From contig LUVW01000001.1 in NCBI GenBank assembly GCA_001661515.1, positions 638,582 through 702,581 of the forward strand: a stretch of 64,000 bases of DNA, given 5' to 3'. The notes under the pieces are model-generated. The model was not told the DNA's origin and did not search any database. It saw nothing but the letters and a program-made list of their open reading frames with translations. The position numbers and the translations under genes were made by a program. This stretch comes from Capniomyces stellatus. Its lineage: Eukaryota > Kickxellomycota > Harpellomycetes > Harpellales > Legeriomycetaceae. Shown here piece after piece: positions 34,007 through 46,109 of the stretch (position 1 is the first letter of the stretch; each line of letters begins with the position of its first letter).

Positions 34007-34637
34007 ATACTTTACGTTTCACATTGTTTGGATAATTTTTATGCTAGCCAGCTTTCTTTCCAACTTGCAATTGTTAAAATAAAACAAAAGTCTTTTTTCA
34101 CATCTTCAGAACAAATGGAAGTCTACCCAAGTTACTGCTCAGTTATAGGAGTACACTTATAGTAATACAGTCACAGGAATACAGTTATAGAAATACGGTT
34201 GTAGAAATACAGTTATATAATTGTTTTATACTCGGTCTGTGGTGTATTGACTAAAACTCAGGCGGCAACCCTGTAGTCCTACTCCACAACCCAAAGTGAT
34301 CGGGTAATTTATAGTGATTCTAGTGTTTAAAAAAGATCCGCGTTGGCTAGTTGCTTGATTTACCTGTCAAAATAAAAAGTCCAATATGCCAAAATTGGCT
34401 CAATAGTTTTAGCTTTAATAAATTCTATTTACACACTTTTTTTTTAAAAAAAAAAATTCAACGAAAAAATCAGTATATTTACAAGTGGCGCAAACTTGTA
34501 TTATACTTGCTCTTTTGATTATGTTAATTCTTCTTTTTTGATTAAAACGCTTGGAATTCTTAAAGCTGAATTTTATATAAGGAACAACATCCCTTCACAA
34601 CAAGAACAGATAATTGTAAACACGAGGAACTTTAGCA
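34007..34637. other. Intergenic region
   Basis: Short repeats of AATACAGTTATAG (about 34160-34215) and a T9A11 run at 34437-34456. Promoter of the SPF27 gene is presumably here. No gene. Confidence 0.45.
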
Positions 34638-35914
34638 ATGGAGAGTGTTCAGATAGATTCATTGCCTTGTAAGTAAATTAAATCAATAATGTAAATGCAA
34701 TCCTAAAGACTTGGTTTGAAATAATAAACAAACAATTCATCTATGTTATTCAATAGATATCGATAGGGAATACGATATTCCAGGTAAAGCCGACATTTAT
34801 TTCTATTATTATTTTGCCGTACTTCCTGTGTTCATTCACACAATTCGAGTGTTGTATCAATACTACCACTCGTACATACAGAAACAAAAGGCGACTGTTA
34901 ATCTGGAAAAGTAAAACAAGAGCATAAAACAAATCTGTATAACCCGATAGAAACCAGAGACCTAGTTAGCAAAATGATATCAGAAGAGATGAGAACGAAC
35001 CCTACAGACAAAAAGATACAAATCCCCAAAGCTGAGCCAATGTTTAAGGTAAATCCACACTCTCAATCTTGCCCTAATATATCGAGCCAAGATTGCTGAA
35101 GGCGATGTATATATATATGTGTATATGTGTATATTTTCTACATGTGCTCTTATTTAACAAATTGCCTATCATGGCCTGTAATTGCAGAACAACATGTTGC
35201 TGCGAAAAGAGTACGAGCGAGTTAGGAATGGAAAGCCTATGTCTTCGTTTGACACAGAAAGATACAAGCTAGAGGCGCCTAGTGGTACAGACTCAGAAAA
35301 TCCAGATTTATGGAAGGCGGCATCTGATAATGCAGCAGCGCAACTTGAACATCAAGATATACGGTACTTGCATTCTTTTCACTCTCGTTACTATCTGCAT
35401 AGTTTTATTTATTTATTTAAAGAAATAAATAGTCGATGCGTTTCCGCTTGTGTATTCCACACATGCCTAGCTATACTGAGCTACTGCAATCACGAAAGTA
35501 ACGAGTATCATGATTATTTTTCCCTGCTAGGTTGGTAAATTTAGAAATACTAAATTCTTATGGATCAGGTGCTTGGGTTGCACACAACAAGCAGCTTGAG
35601 GTATTGCTAGGCCAGATCAACGCCAATTTGAAGGATATAAAGGACGACTCCACTCACATCAACAAGTCTAGGAAATATGAGCAGGTACTTGTAGCCACAT
35701 ACTTGGTTTACTATAAATGCTAAATGTCTACTTTTTCGGGTTTACTAATGCGATGTCTGTTTTCTTCTTCTTCCGTGTATTGTAGACCGAGGCTGGAATC
35801 AAACTGTCCGACCTGGAATCTCAGTGGGTTGAAGGTGTTACCAAAAACGCACAGATCAAGCTGTCTTGTGCAGCTCTTGAGGCCGAGATTGAGCATTTGA
35901 GAAACAGCTCCTAA
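34638..35914 (+). CDS. BCAS2: BCAS2/SPF27-like Prp19-complex splicing protein
   Basis: Six exons in phase: 34638-34668, 34757-34783, 34951-35048, 35188-35363, 35531-35684, 35786-35914, giving 204 residues (human BCAS2 has 225). The start VQIDSLPYIDREYDIP equals the family's VDALPYFDQGY. RKEYERV, LEHQDIRLVNLEIL, SGAWVAHN and the ending EAGIKLSDLESQWVEGVTKN all match BCAS2 landmarks. The C-terminal half is coiled coil. It belongs to the Prp19/NTC complex needed for spliceosome activation. Budding yeast has only a very diverged counterpart (Snt309). Two exons are tiny (31 and 27 bases). Confidence 0.92.
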
Positions 35915-36537
35915 CTTGATGCAATGAAGGAATGGTACTGCTGTTAAAATGTACAACCCGTGCCTTTATCTTACTGTCTATAACCTTATCTACAATGTAT
36001 TTAAATTTATGTTTTTTACTTTTTCAATAATGGTATTTTAACACAAAAATCCGCTCTTGTTATTTCAATAAAAAGAAATATCCGCTCTTGTTACAGCTAG
36101 TCCTTGAGGTTTTATAATACGACAACTGAGCTTATTTCGATTGATTCTGGAATTGTCTAATAAGTATTGCTGTTGAAAAAAACAATTGAAAGTCAAGTTC
36201 GAACCAATTAGAGAATAAATGACCATTTTTCTGAACAAAGTCAGTTATTTGGCCCACCTTTAACGAGGCTTTTTTTTATATATACATATTTGTGTTTTTT
36301 TTATTTCTCTTTTTTTTTTTTACTAGTAGTTTTTTTCTGATTGGACTAGTGAGAAATTTTGATAGTAAAACTGTAATATTTTGATAACAATCGCTTGAAA
36401 TAAAGAGTCAGTGAGAAATAAAGCCGTTACTCAAAATTTCGAATCGCTTTTAATTTGATTCCTTATTATTTATATCTCAAAACTTCTGATCAAGATTCTT
36501 GGCTCAATAATTAAAAACATTAAAAGTACAAGTAGAT
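35915..36537. other. Intergenic region
   Basis: Contains a duplicated TCCGCTCTTGTTA word (36049-36061 and 36080-36092). T-runs lie near 36270-36335. No gene. Confidence 0.45.
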
Positions 36538-36984
36538 ATGAATGTCAGTAAAGTTCTCGGCGCAAGGCAGAATTTTATAGGTCTCGTTGTCAGCACCGCG
36601 ATGCAAAAAACGGTTAAAGTCAGAGTGCCACGACCAAAGATGCACCCGATTGTTGGAAAGGTTAGCTTTTATCTCATTAGCTGCTATTGTATTTAGCTGA
36701 TCATTTTTGTTGGCATATACTGTGCCAGGATCGATCCTTTGTTTTTTTTGTTCTTTAATCTGGAAACTTGCATTCAAAAACCTGCATTCAAAACTGAAAA
36801 ATAGGAAATTCGATTGCACAAGAATTATTTATGCCACGATGAATTAGAGAATTGCAAGTTGGGAGATTTGGTCCGAATCGAACACTGTAGAAAGTTATCA
36901 AAGAGAAAGTCTTTTGCCGTGACCGAGGTTATCAAATCTGCCAAAGTATACATTGATCCAGAGACAGGAAAAACTATGCGATAA
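36538..36984 (+). CDS. MRPS17: Mitochondrial ribosomal protein uS17m
   Basis: Two exons, 36538-36660 and 36805-36984, 100 residues. The S17 OB-fold motif is clear: FIGLVVSTAMQKTVKVRVPR, KMHPIVGK, then HKNYLCHDELENCKLGDLVRIEHCRKLSKRKSFAV (split here for length: DLVRIEHCR and LSKRKSFAVTEV), as in bacterial-type uS17. The short N-terminal part and bacterial character indicate the mitochondrial small subunit, not cytosolic uS17. The ATG at 36538 gives a short N-terminus with few acids. The intron is 144 bases. Family sure. Confidence 0.9.
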
Positions 36985-38099
36985 ATTAATCGGACATGTG
37001 TCTTTTGCCAATCAACTACACCACCTTTTATAATTTACTATTTAAAATACTAGAGCCAGGTATTTTTTCTTACATTGCCTTTATCCTTAATATAACAATT
37101 TGATTATAACATAGTCTTAATATACAGTACAGGAGGCCCAAGGTTATGACTGTCCAAAGTTAACAGAAAACCTATGTTTATTTTACTCCTGCGCTTGCTT
37201 TAAATAAAGCGAGGATCGAGCGCGCATCAGGATTATGTAGTTTAAATGTGTTTTGCTTGAAAATACTGTCAAAAGCATGTTTAGAAGACTCTACACAATT
37301 ATATTTGTCCATACAATAGGAATGGGTAATTCTAAGCGTGTAATTGGTATTTTAAGGTTGGAGTGGGGGGGGGGTGGGAGGCTCTGAAAGATTTTTTTAT
37401 TTTCATAAAAGGCGATTGAATACTCGAGTTATTCCAGTTAATTTGTATTCTGTTTTGTATTTTATTTTCAGTTTTTTTTGAAGCTTCTTGTCGCATTAAA
37501 TGGGAGTTACAGTTGGGTTTATTGATATATGGGTCTATTGTCTAGCATCTTATTGATATTAAGGATTGGTGGTGAATTGCTAGAGCTAATTAAACTAAAC
37601 ACTAGGAGACCTGATGTAATTTGATCATCGAATTTTCATGCCACTTTTAGTAGCCTGACAACTTGGTAGTAGTTAAAAGAAATGTGATGTGCAAAGCAGG
37701 TAGGTTGTTTCCTAGCTTCCAAATTTCAAACAAGTTTGATTAGTTGATTAATCAACTAGAGGATCTTCGATTAAATTGTAAAAAAAAGTAGGCTGAGCCG
37801 TAAAACAAAACGTGCACTAATGGAAAGTTCAAAAATACTTGGGCTGAAAATAAAGTTCATTTCAACAATATTTATGCAACTCTGGAATATTTCAACAAAA
37901 GCTTTCCCTTTGCTTTCAGATTTAGTAAACTTTATTTCACTAAATTTTTATTTTTCCAAGTTTTAACATATCAATAAACTCTCTCAATTCTTAAAAATAA
38001 CCATATTATACCGTATCCAAATACCAAGACTGTAGCAATAGCTGTGACAGCCGACTGACGATTATATAGTACATAGAAGCCGAATATAAAAATATAAAA
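36985..38099. other. Intergenic region
   Basis: A G10 run lies within a G-rich stretch near 37361-37380. Otherwise AT-rich. No gene supported. Confidence 0.45.
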
Positions 38100-40213
38100 A
38101 TGAAGTCAAGTAAGGGGAATACCAGAACACTTATAACCCTGTATACACTTGTGCTCGGGCTCCGAACATGCCACTCAAGCGGCTTGGATCATAACAGACT
38201 AAACGATAATGAATATACTTTGCAAACAAGTCTAGAAAATGGAGAATCGCTTTTAAAAAGTGACGAATATGTACCAATTCGTCAAATTATCACAGAGCCA
38301 GATGCAAAAATAGGCTCAGGAAGCTTTTGCAAGGAGGAGCCACAGCTTGACTGGATTAAGAATAGTTGCTTTGATAGCACCGGCTACTTTTTCTCAGGAT
38401 CAATTGCCCAAACATCACTAGCAACAATAAGGTTGGCGCCTTATCCGGGCATGAAAGAAGATTTTATCGAGTTTGTTATCTCATCAGGTTTTACGGGGTT
38501 ACATCTACCAAACAACTCAAATCTGAATATCAGCCCTCTAAACGGGTACAATAAACTTTGGACAAACAGCACCAGGCCGCCAAACATTCTCGACATAATA
38601 AAAACTCACAAAGAGAAACAAACGAATAATAACAGCACATCTAAATCCAACCTCAACCCCTTTGACTATTTTCTAGATGAAAACATGAGACTAAACAAAT
38701 CATACAACTTTATACCCAAAGAGCTACAATTTGACAACATGAAGATACCAATTATGACAGCGCCACTGATCACTAGAACGCGGACAGTATATAAGGTCGT
38801 AAACTTAGAGCTCAAGCCAGTCCAAACTCTCGTTAGACCTTTTTTCATTTACGTTTACAACCAAAAAATTATTTTTGGCTCAGGGATACCAGGAAAAACC
38901 GATATATACCCACTGATAGGCATTAGGTACCAAAACAAAGAGTTCTCAGGTAGCATCCTGGACATGTTTAAAAGAGATTTTAGCACAGCCAAAATACCAG
39001 ACTCTAAGGCAGAGACCGATTACTCTAGCGTTGCTGGAGCATTACCCGATTTTGACTTTATTGGGCGGTGGGGGTATGGAGGCAGTGCAAAGATAATTGA
39101 TTCATTGTTTATGTGCGGCTTTGAGGATGAATTTTCAGACTTTTCACCAATAATCGACTTGGGCGACCTATATAGCAATAAAGACGGACAAGGTAATTTA
39201 GGCTTGATGCGTTAATTTTGGCCTTGCTTTTGGGTTTGCTTTTGCTTTTGCCTTTGCCTTTGTCTTATAGTTACTAACATTTACCTACTTATGCTTACTT
39301 GCCCGCCTTCTTACCCCTTCACTCCTCCCTGTCATTTAAAAAAAAAACCTGTAAAATCCAACAAAAGTAGCCACATCAGAAACCACAACTTCCACAGTTC
39401 GGCCCACAACTGATATAAAAACCAATATTTCTATATCAAAAACCATCACCAATACAGGTAGTGGTAAGTGCTGTTTTTATTTCTGGTTTGGGCTGACTAG
39501 AGAATTATAACACGATCAACTATAAGCCAACTAAATGTTTTTAGGAACAAGCCAAGAACAGAGTATAAAGACCACAAGCCAAACAGTAAAGGTAAAAACA
39601 ATCACAAGCACAATAACAAAGTTGGTGACGGCAAAGAAAGGTAAGTATACAGCAACTGTATTATTTTGGAATCGTGTTCAGTTTCACAAGCAGCACTCTT
39701 GTGTCTCAATGTTAACACTGAGCTTGATACAATCACTAGACGACATAGTTGCCGACAAATTAACGGGAACTTCTACAAAAAAATGTAAGTAATCCTACAC
39801 AGCACCAAGGGCTATAGACCCGGGGCACCAATCCAGTTTAAATTACCAGGTTGAGACAAGAGTTGGTTATTGTAGCACTGGGTTTGTTTACATAATCGAA
39901 TCAATTAAACCCTGCTTGGGTTATTTGAATGTATATCATAGCGGTTGCTCTGGTTTATATGCCTTCCAAGCAGTCTTCACAGAGCACAAAAAAGAGTGTC
40001 CCGATACTAGCACCAAAAACAAGTAAGCAAATATCTACAGTAGTATAGAGTAACGCATGTAATGTAGCCCAACCTAAAACCAGTCGAGTCTGCACTGTAT
40101 TTGTAACTAACATCAAGTAAACATCATTTATTATAGCCAATGCACCCAAAGTTGATATAGTGATGACGAGTTCCACAGCGAGTCGGTCGATTGAGTTGGT
40201 TTTGAAACCTTAG
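38100..40213 (+). CDS. Secreted protein of unknown function with Thr/Ser-rich tail
   Basis: Six exons in phase: 38100-39192, 39371-39463 (or 39457), 39545-39640, 39749-39784, 39942-40022, 40137-40213, giving 491 residues (489 with the alternative donor). Residues 1-27 look like a signal peptide (TLITLYTLVLGLRTCHSSG). The main body (28-364) has few cysteines (FCKEEPQLDWIKNSC, LFMCGFEDEF) and many Asn-X-Ser/Thr sites; I recognise no domain. Exons 2-5 encode a Thr/Ser/Lys-rich stalk (SETTTSTVRPTTD, SQTVKVKTITSTITKL). The end is not clearly a GPI signal. Probably an extracellular or wall glycoprotein of this lineage. The 5' part is sure coding; the small 3' exons rest on splice sites and phase. 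Confidence 0.65.
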
Positions 40214-41276
40214 AGTTGAAGCCGAAGAAGGAAAAGAAGCAGTTCGGACGGAGATACTAGGGTGTTGTTTCCATTTGATGTATATTTGAATGTTTATCGA
40301 CACAGACTATCGGGCTAGACTATACGTTGGAGTGTCTTTATGCCAAAGCATTTATTTAGAGTTCACTTTGTGATATATATATTTATGACATGTTTATTTA
40401 TTAATTTAATTGGTGGTTGTTTACTTTCTTTAATTACACACAATACTTATATATCAAGCGAGTTGGCGTAACGGGACGATTATAGTTGGTCCTGGTGTAC
40501 ACAATTGAAGATTGAATTGTAATAATATTCAGTTTAATGTGTTGAAAAGAGCTGGCAATAGAGTTGGAAAATGAGTTGAAATTTTTATAAGTGAATCGCT
40601 GGTACACGCGAAAAAGCGACAAAAAAAGGAAAAAAAAGGGAAAAAAGGGAAAAAAGGGAAAAAAGGGAAAAAAGGGAAAAAAGGGGAGGAAAAAGCACAT
40701 TTCGTTAATAAAAATAAATTAAATAATTGCAAAAAAAAGTGATGTAAATCAAACAAACAAAATCAGGCAAGAAAATTATAAAAATAGGCAACAATAGAAC
40801 GGAATGAAAAAAAAAATTGAAATTTAGGATTGGAGTTTTTGAACGGTCTGATTGGCCTCCTTTGGAGCCTTTTAGCGAGATTTGTTTAGGTTTTATATCA
40901 AGTGGAGCAATAGCCTAGTAAAAACTCTAGCAAAACAACATTGCATTTTTGGATTTTTCAGTGAAATAGGATAAAAAAAAAAAGTGGAAAATGGAAAAAT
41001 GAGGTTAGAACCAAATTCGCGTTTATAATTGGACAGCAACTAACTACAATTGTATTGCTACATTTTATAAGAGCACTTTTTTTTTCTTTTTTTTTTCTTG
41101 ATTTTTGTTTTTTTTTATTAACTCTTATTACAAAAGTTGAATTGTCGATTTGAAGCAAAAACGTTAAAGAACAGAATTAGAAAAGAGAAAACACATTAAG
41201 AAGAAGGAGCTAATCGGAGTAGAGATTTAAATCTCGGTTTGTGTAGCTTGGCTAAGAGAAAATAAAGATAAATGAA
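40214..41276. other. Purine-rich upstream region of the ZZZ3-like gene
   Basis: Contains a 9-base repeat (40625-40685, separate entry) and many A and GA tracts on the plus strand to the start codon. No gene supported. Confidence 0.5.
40625..40685. repeat. 9-base (GGGAAAAAA)n minisatellite
   Basis: About six tandem units of GGGAAAAAA, with A-run variation at the left end. All-purine on the plus strand, so it can form triplex-like structures. It lies about 600 bases upstream of the ZZZ3-like start. Confidence 0.85.
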
Positions 41277-44200
41277 ATGGGAATATTGGCGGAAATAATG
41301 CCAGGGCAAAACAGGAAAGATATTACTAGGAGGGAAGAAGTTCAGTTGGAAAATGGGAATCTGAGATCACTTGCCGAGCTAATCGAGAAGCCGACAATGC
41401 AAAATGGACTGATGCCGAGGGCTATAAAAGAACACATAGTGGGCAGCGGAAGCGAAAATCACGATAAAAGTATCAAGAATGAGTACCAAAAAAATAAAGT
41501 AAAGATGAGAATAAACCCGAACATGAACAGCGAGGCGATGGGTGTTTCGCACAAAGAGGGGAGTATAATAAAGGAGAGTGGCGGAAGAGTGTTTTTTTCG
41601 GATTGTTTGAGCGCCAGGGAAGATAGCGGAGCGAAAAAAGGGTTGGGACTAAAAGTAAAGTTTAAAGTTAAGAAACCCCGAGTTGCGATCAACAGGTCAG
41701 TTTTTGGAGAAAACGAGCCAAGTGCAGAATCTGTTTTGGATATGGATCTTACTGATAACGAAAGAAATGCACAGGAGAAGGAAAGCGAGCCGAAAAGAGC
41801 GAATGATGAAGAGACAAGAATTGGCGAGGGAGAGGTAAAGATGGAGAATACAGTTGAGGAAAAATGCGGAGTGATAAAGCTTGATGCAGAATGTGAGCCA
41901 AAAGTAGCGGGAAGAAAGCAAGAGGTTGAGGAAAAGAAGGTAAACGACACACCGATTACGGCAGTAGAGGGATTTTATTACAACGGAACGGCAATGGATT
42001 TGCTAATGTCCAACTCTGAGTTTGCATTGGTGTTTGGGGCGCTATCGGTGCTTAAAACACAGATATGTCAGGCGAAAATGGATTTGAAGCAGCTTGAAGA
42101 TATGGAAAAGAGGGCATTGGACTCACCAAAAGAGTACATACAAATGCTGGTTTCAGGGTTGACCAGTGAAGGGGGAGGAAATACAAAATTTGCAAAGTCA
42201 CCAAAGCTGCAAAATATAATCAGCGTACCAAGAATCGAAATTGAGCGGTATTTGCCGTCGGCGACAACCGAGAGCATAGGTAAGGGCGAGTATATCTGAA
42301 TGGTAGAACGCATAGATTATTTGGTTAGTTGAGATTTGGAACTAAAAAATAAAGCGAAAACTTTGATGAATGTAGAGATGTATAACAGGGCAATTGAGCA
42401 GCGAAGGAAACATGACGTAGTGTTTGATAGTATATGGGACATTGGAGATATGTATGTGTCTAGTAAAGAGACGGCGAAATTGGAGATAGAAAGTAGCCAT
42501 GGTGAAAAAGAAGAAAAGGGGGAATGTATCAGGGGAGCAAATAAGCAAGGCAGCAGAATCAAGGCCCGGCTAAAGGGGCAAAATCCTGATGCGGCAATTA
42601 GAAACCAAGGCGCTATGTTGAAAGCCAAAGAACCGAGGCCAAACACAAATGGCAGGAAAAGTGCAGCTACAAGAGCGGATTTGGTTGATAGAATGGCAAA
42701 AAGTAAAAGCGATGACAAGGGGAAGGGCGAGGATAGGACTTTGGGCGTTGGTGATAAAGGCGTTGGTGATAAAGGTGTTGGTGATAAAGGTGTTGGGGAT
42801 AAAGATGTTGGTGCTGATAAGGGTGTGATGGGGACTGGTAGTGCTGAAAACGTAAAGGCAGGCAAAGAATTGCCAGTTGAAGCGGGTGATGGTGCAGTAG
42901 GAAAGTTTCCAAGAGGAGGGAAGGCGATTGGAAGTCCCTATGTTAACAAGCAGATTCGCGTGGTCGGGTTTGAGGTGGATGTACTAGACAAAGTGAGGGG
43001 GGAGGAGGCAGGTACAGATGTTGGCGAGGGCAGCAAGTCGGTAGTGAATGGAGTGATTGGAGCTGGGGTTGTGGTCAGTTCGGATGTTGGAGATGGTGGC
43101 CTGGACAGTGCTGGTAAGGTAGATGTACCATATGGCGTGATAGGATGTTTGAATGACACGTCGGTAGTTGAGCAGAAAGATATGGCGTTGGTTGACGATG
43201 CAGGGGTTAATAAGGAGATCGAGTTTGTAGTAAAGAGTGAGGAGGGAGTAGTGGTGATAAGCAATAAGGAAAATGGAGTAGACAGTAGCCAAGAGCAAAG
43301 AGAGAAAGAAGGTTCAGTGATGTTTAGTGGCGGCGAAAGACTGGTTCCAAGTAATGGGAATGTAACTCGTGGCGGTAAGGGTATTGGAAAAAGGTTATTT
43401 AGTGTTGCAGCTCCGGAAGCCACGAAGGATGACTCGTGCATTAAGCAAGAAGAGGAAACAGTAAATTTAACCGATAAGAGCCAAAATGAGACTGAGGCTG
43501 AGAATGAGAATGGGAACGGGATCAAAAAAGATAAAGAAAAAGAAAACAAAGTCAAAAGTGAAGATAAAAGTGGAGATGAGGATGTAGACAAAAGAGATAT
43601 TGAGGGTGGTTTAAGTGCTGGGCTGGACCAAAGATCAGAGTCTGATTCGGACTTTGATTATAATTCAAGTGCTGGAAAAAGAAAGGAAAGGAAAAGAGCA
43701 CCAAAGAACAAGGCAGACCACAACAAAAACGTGAAGGCAGAGGATGTGGGTACAGAGGCATTGTCAAAAGAAAAAGCAAAAGCCAAAACAAGCAGGAGGA
43801 CAAAACAGAACAAAAAGGCGAAACCAAGCGAGACAGAAATTGACAAGGAGAAAAAGAAGCAGGAGTTGAAGGAGCAGTACAATTACTCGTACAATCTAAA
43901 CAAGAACCTGCGGGAGACCAAATCAGCAGGCTACGAGCGACCGCCACCTCAGATATTCAACAAGCCGTGGGACGATTTTGAGCAGGAAAAGCTTGAAAAG
44001 CTGCTGTTAAAGTACCCAGACGAGCCGGTTGCAAACAATAGGTGGAGGAAAATCAGTGAGGAGTTGGGGACTCGGACGATGAGACAGGTTGCAAGCAGAG
44101 TGCAAAAGTACTTTATTAAGCTGAGCAGGGCTGGTCTGCCAGTTCCAGGCCGAGTGCCGGATATAACGAACTGGACTTCGCTAAAGGCGGGGCAGATAGA

Positions 44201-45854
44201 GGGCTTTACGGGTACAGGCAACGGCGGTAATGGGAGCAGTGGTGGAGGGAATAAGTCTGACCACTCGGCCAAAAGCGATGGTTCTGAGTTTAAAGGTGTT
44301 CGGTCAAGCAAAGGTGGCGGCATGAATAAGAGAAAGAGAAAGTCAGGCCGGGGCCAAACAGGCGATGGGTTTGACGATGACGAAGAGGATAGTGGGAGAG
44401 GTTATGGAGACGAGTATGCGTACGGAAACAAAAGAGGGTCTGGTGGCAGAAATTCTAGTAGAGGTAGTGTGGGTAACAAAGCCGGGAACCAGAATAGAGG
44501 CAAAGTACGCAAGCCTAGAAAAAGAGTACAGTTTAACTCGACTGAAGACTCGGACTCGGATTCAAATTCAAATTCGGACTCAGGACTAGGACTTGAGTTA
44601 GGGTTAGGCTCAGGATTAGACTTGGGAACAGGTTCAAACATTGATGCTAGTAGAAGCGGAAATGGCGAAGAAACCGAGGTAGATATAGAGGTTGATTTGA
44701 GTGACGAGTCAACCGGTAGCATTAGTGGTAGAATAAGCAGTAGGCAGACCAGCATCACAAACCAAAGTTCCAGGTTGGATCCAAGCGGAAAGCCGAGGGT
44801 AGCAGGAGGTAAGAGCAGGGACAGCGGAAGTAATGTTGGGAACGCGGTTGTAAGGAAACGGGGCAGGCCGAGGAAGAACAACATTGGAAATAGCAGTACA
44901 GAGTTTGGTAATGGTGGGGCGAGCGGGATGGGCAGTGAATTTAACGCGGGGGCATCGGGTTCGTCTGCAGTGACAAGATCACCAGTCAAGGAGTTTATTG
45001 ACTCGTTTGGAAGTGCGCACCAAACCATGCACATGAACGAAGACTACAGTAGGTATGGAGTTGGAATAAAGATTGGGCGAGAAAGCGACTACGAAAGCGA
45101 GTTTGGTGAGGATATTTTTGGTGTAAATCAACCAGCCAAAAGCAAGAATAAGGGACAGGGAAAAGGCAGAGGCAGGCCCGGCCAGCAAAAACCCACAAAC
45201 ACAAGCACAAACACAGGTGCAGGTACAAATATGAAGATGAAGAATAACGGCAAGGGAAACGAAAACAGCATAACAAAACCAACAAACACAATATCAAGAA
45301 CGGTTTTGCACTTGGGGTACAGATGCGACTCGTGCTATTCTGAGCCAATTGTTGGGGTTCGGTGGCACTGCCTCGACTGCTCAAACTATGGTGACATTGA
45401 TTTGTGCGATGAGTGTATGAACGAAGGAAACTTTGAAACCGAGTTCCACCCATCAGCTATGAGCAGCCTAATGACCAGTTCTCACCCAAACAACGATGGC
45501 AGCAACGTCAAACCCCACAGATTCTATGCATACGCTGAACCCGAGTTTGATGGTGGAAGCTACCTCGACCAGTTTGATATTGCTCCTGTGAACGACCAGC
45601 CCATCGGATTCTCTGCTACTTCCAACAACAATAACATTACCGGTTCAGGGTCTGGATCTGGGCCTGGCGCATTAAGCTCCAGCGCCAACAATACACATTC
45701 AAACTCCAAAACTGCATACACCACCGCTCCCACCTACACTACCAACACTAGCACTAAGCCAGCGAACAACCGAATGTTTGGCAGCAATGGCTTGTATGGT
45801 CTCGACACCCAGGATATCCCCTCAATCATGAATGAGTTTGACTATTTAGCATAG
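41277..45854 (+). CDS. ZZZ3: ZZZ3-like Myb/SANT and ZZ zinc finger chromatin protein
   Basis: Two exons, 41277-42279 and 42334-45854, with a 54-base intron, giving 1507 residues (human ZZZ3 has 903). The N-terminal half is charged and low in complexity, with four GVGDK repeats near residue 470. A short conserved-looking helix ([17 protein letters not shown]) follows the intron. The SANT/Myb domain is at about 871-935: [20 protein letters not shown]...[17 protein letters not shown], then [12 protein letters not shown], nearly as in ZZZ3. AT-hook-like KRGRPRKNN lies near 1175. The ZZ finger is at about 1325-1375 ([29 protein letters not shown]). Human ZZZ3 binds the histone H3 tail by its ZZ domain in the ATAC acetyltransferase complex; a similar role here is inference. 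No frameshift. Confidence 0.92.
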
Positions 45855-46109
45855 AATTATATTTATACACTTGATTGTTTATTTCCAAGTAATAACGCGA
45901 AAATGCTTTAAACTTTATATAAATATATATAACAAAAATTAAAAACAAAACTACTGTTTCTTGCAATTGTATTGACTTTCCATTCTCATTCTTCCTCCCT
46001 TCTTTTCTCTACTCCTTTTTTTTCTTGATTAAATAAGGTAAAATATATATAAACGTGACGTCTTTGCTATTTCTACTTGACATCTCCACCACCACCACTA
46101 CTACTGTGT

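Noticed and set aside
42938..43591. Minus-strand 217-codon Ser/Thr/Pro-rich frame
   Set aside because: Antisense shadow of the ZZZ3-like coding region; the plus strand has the domain evidence.
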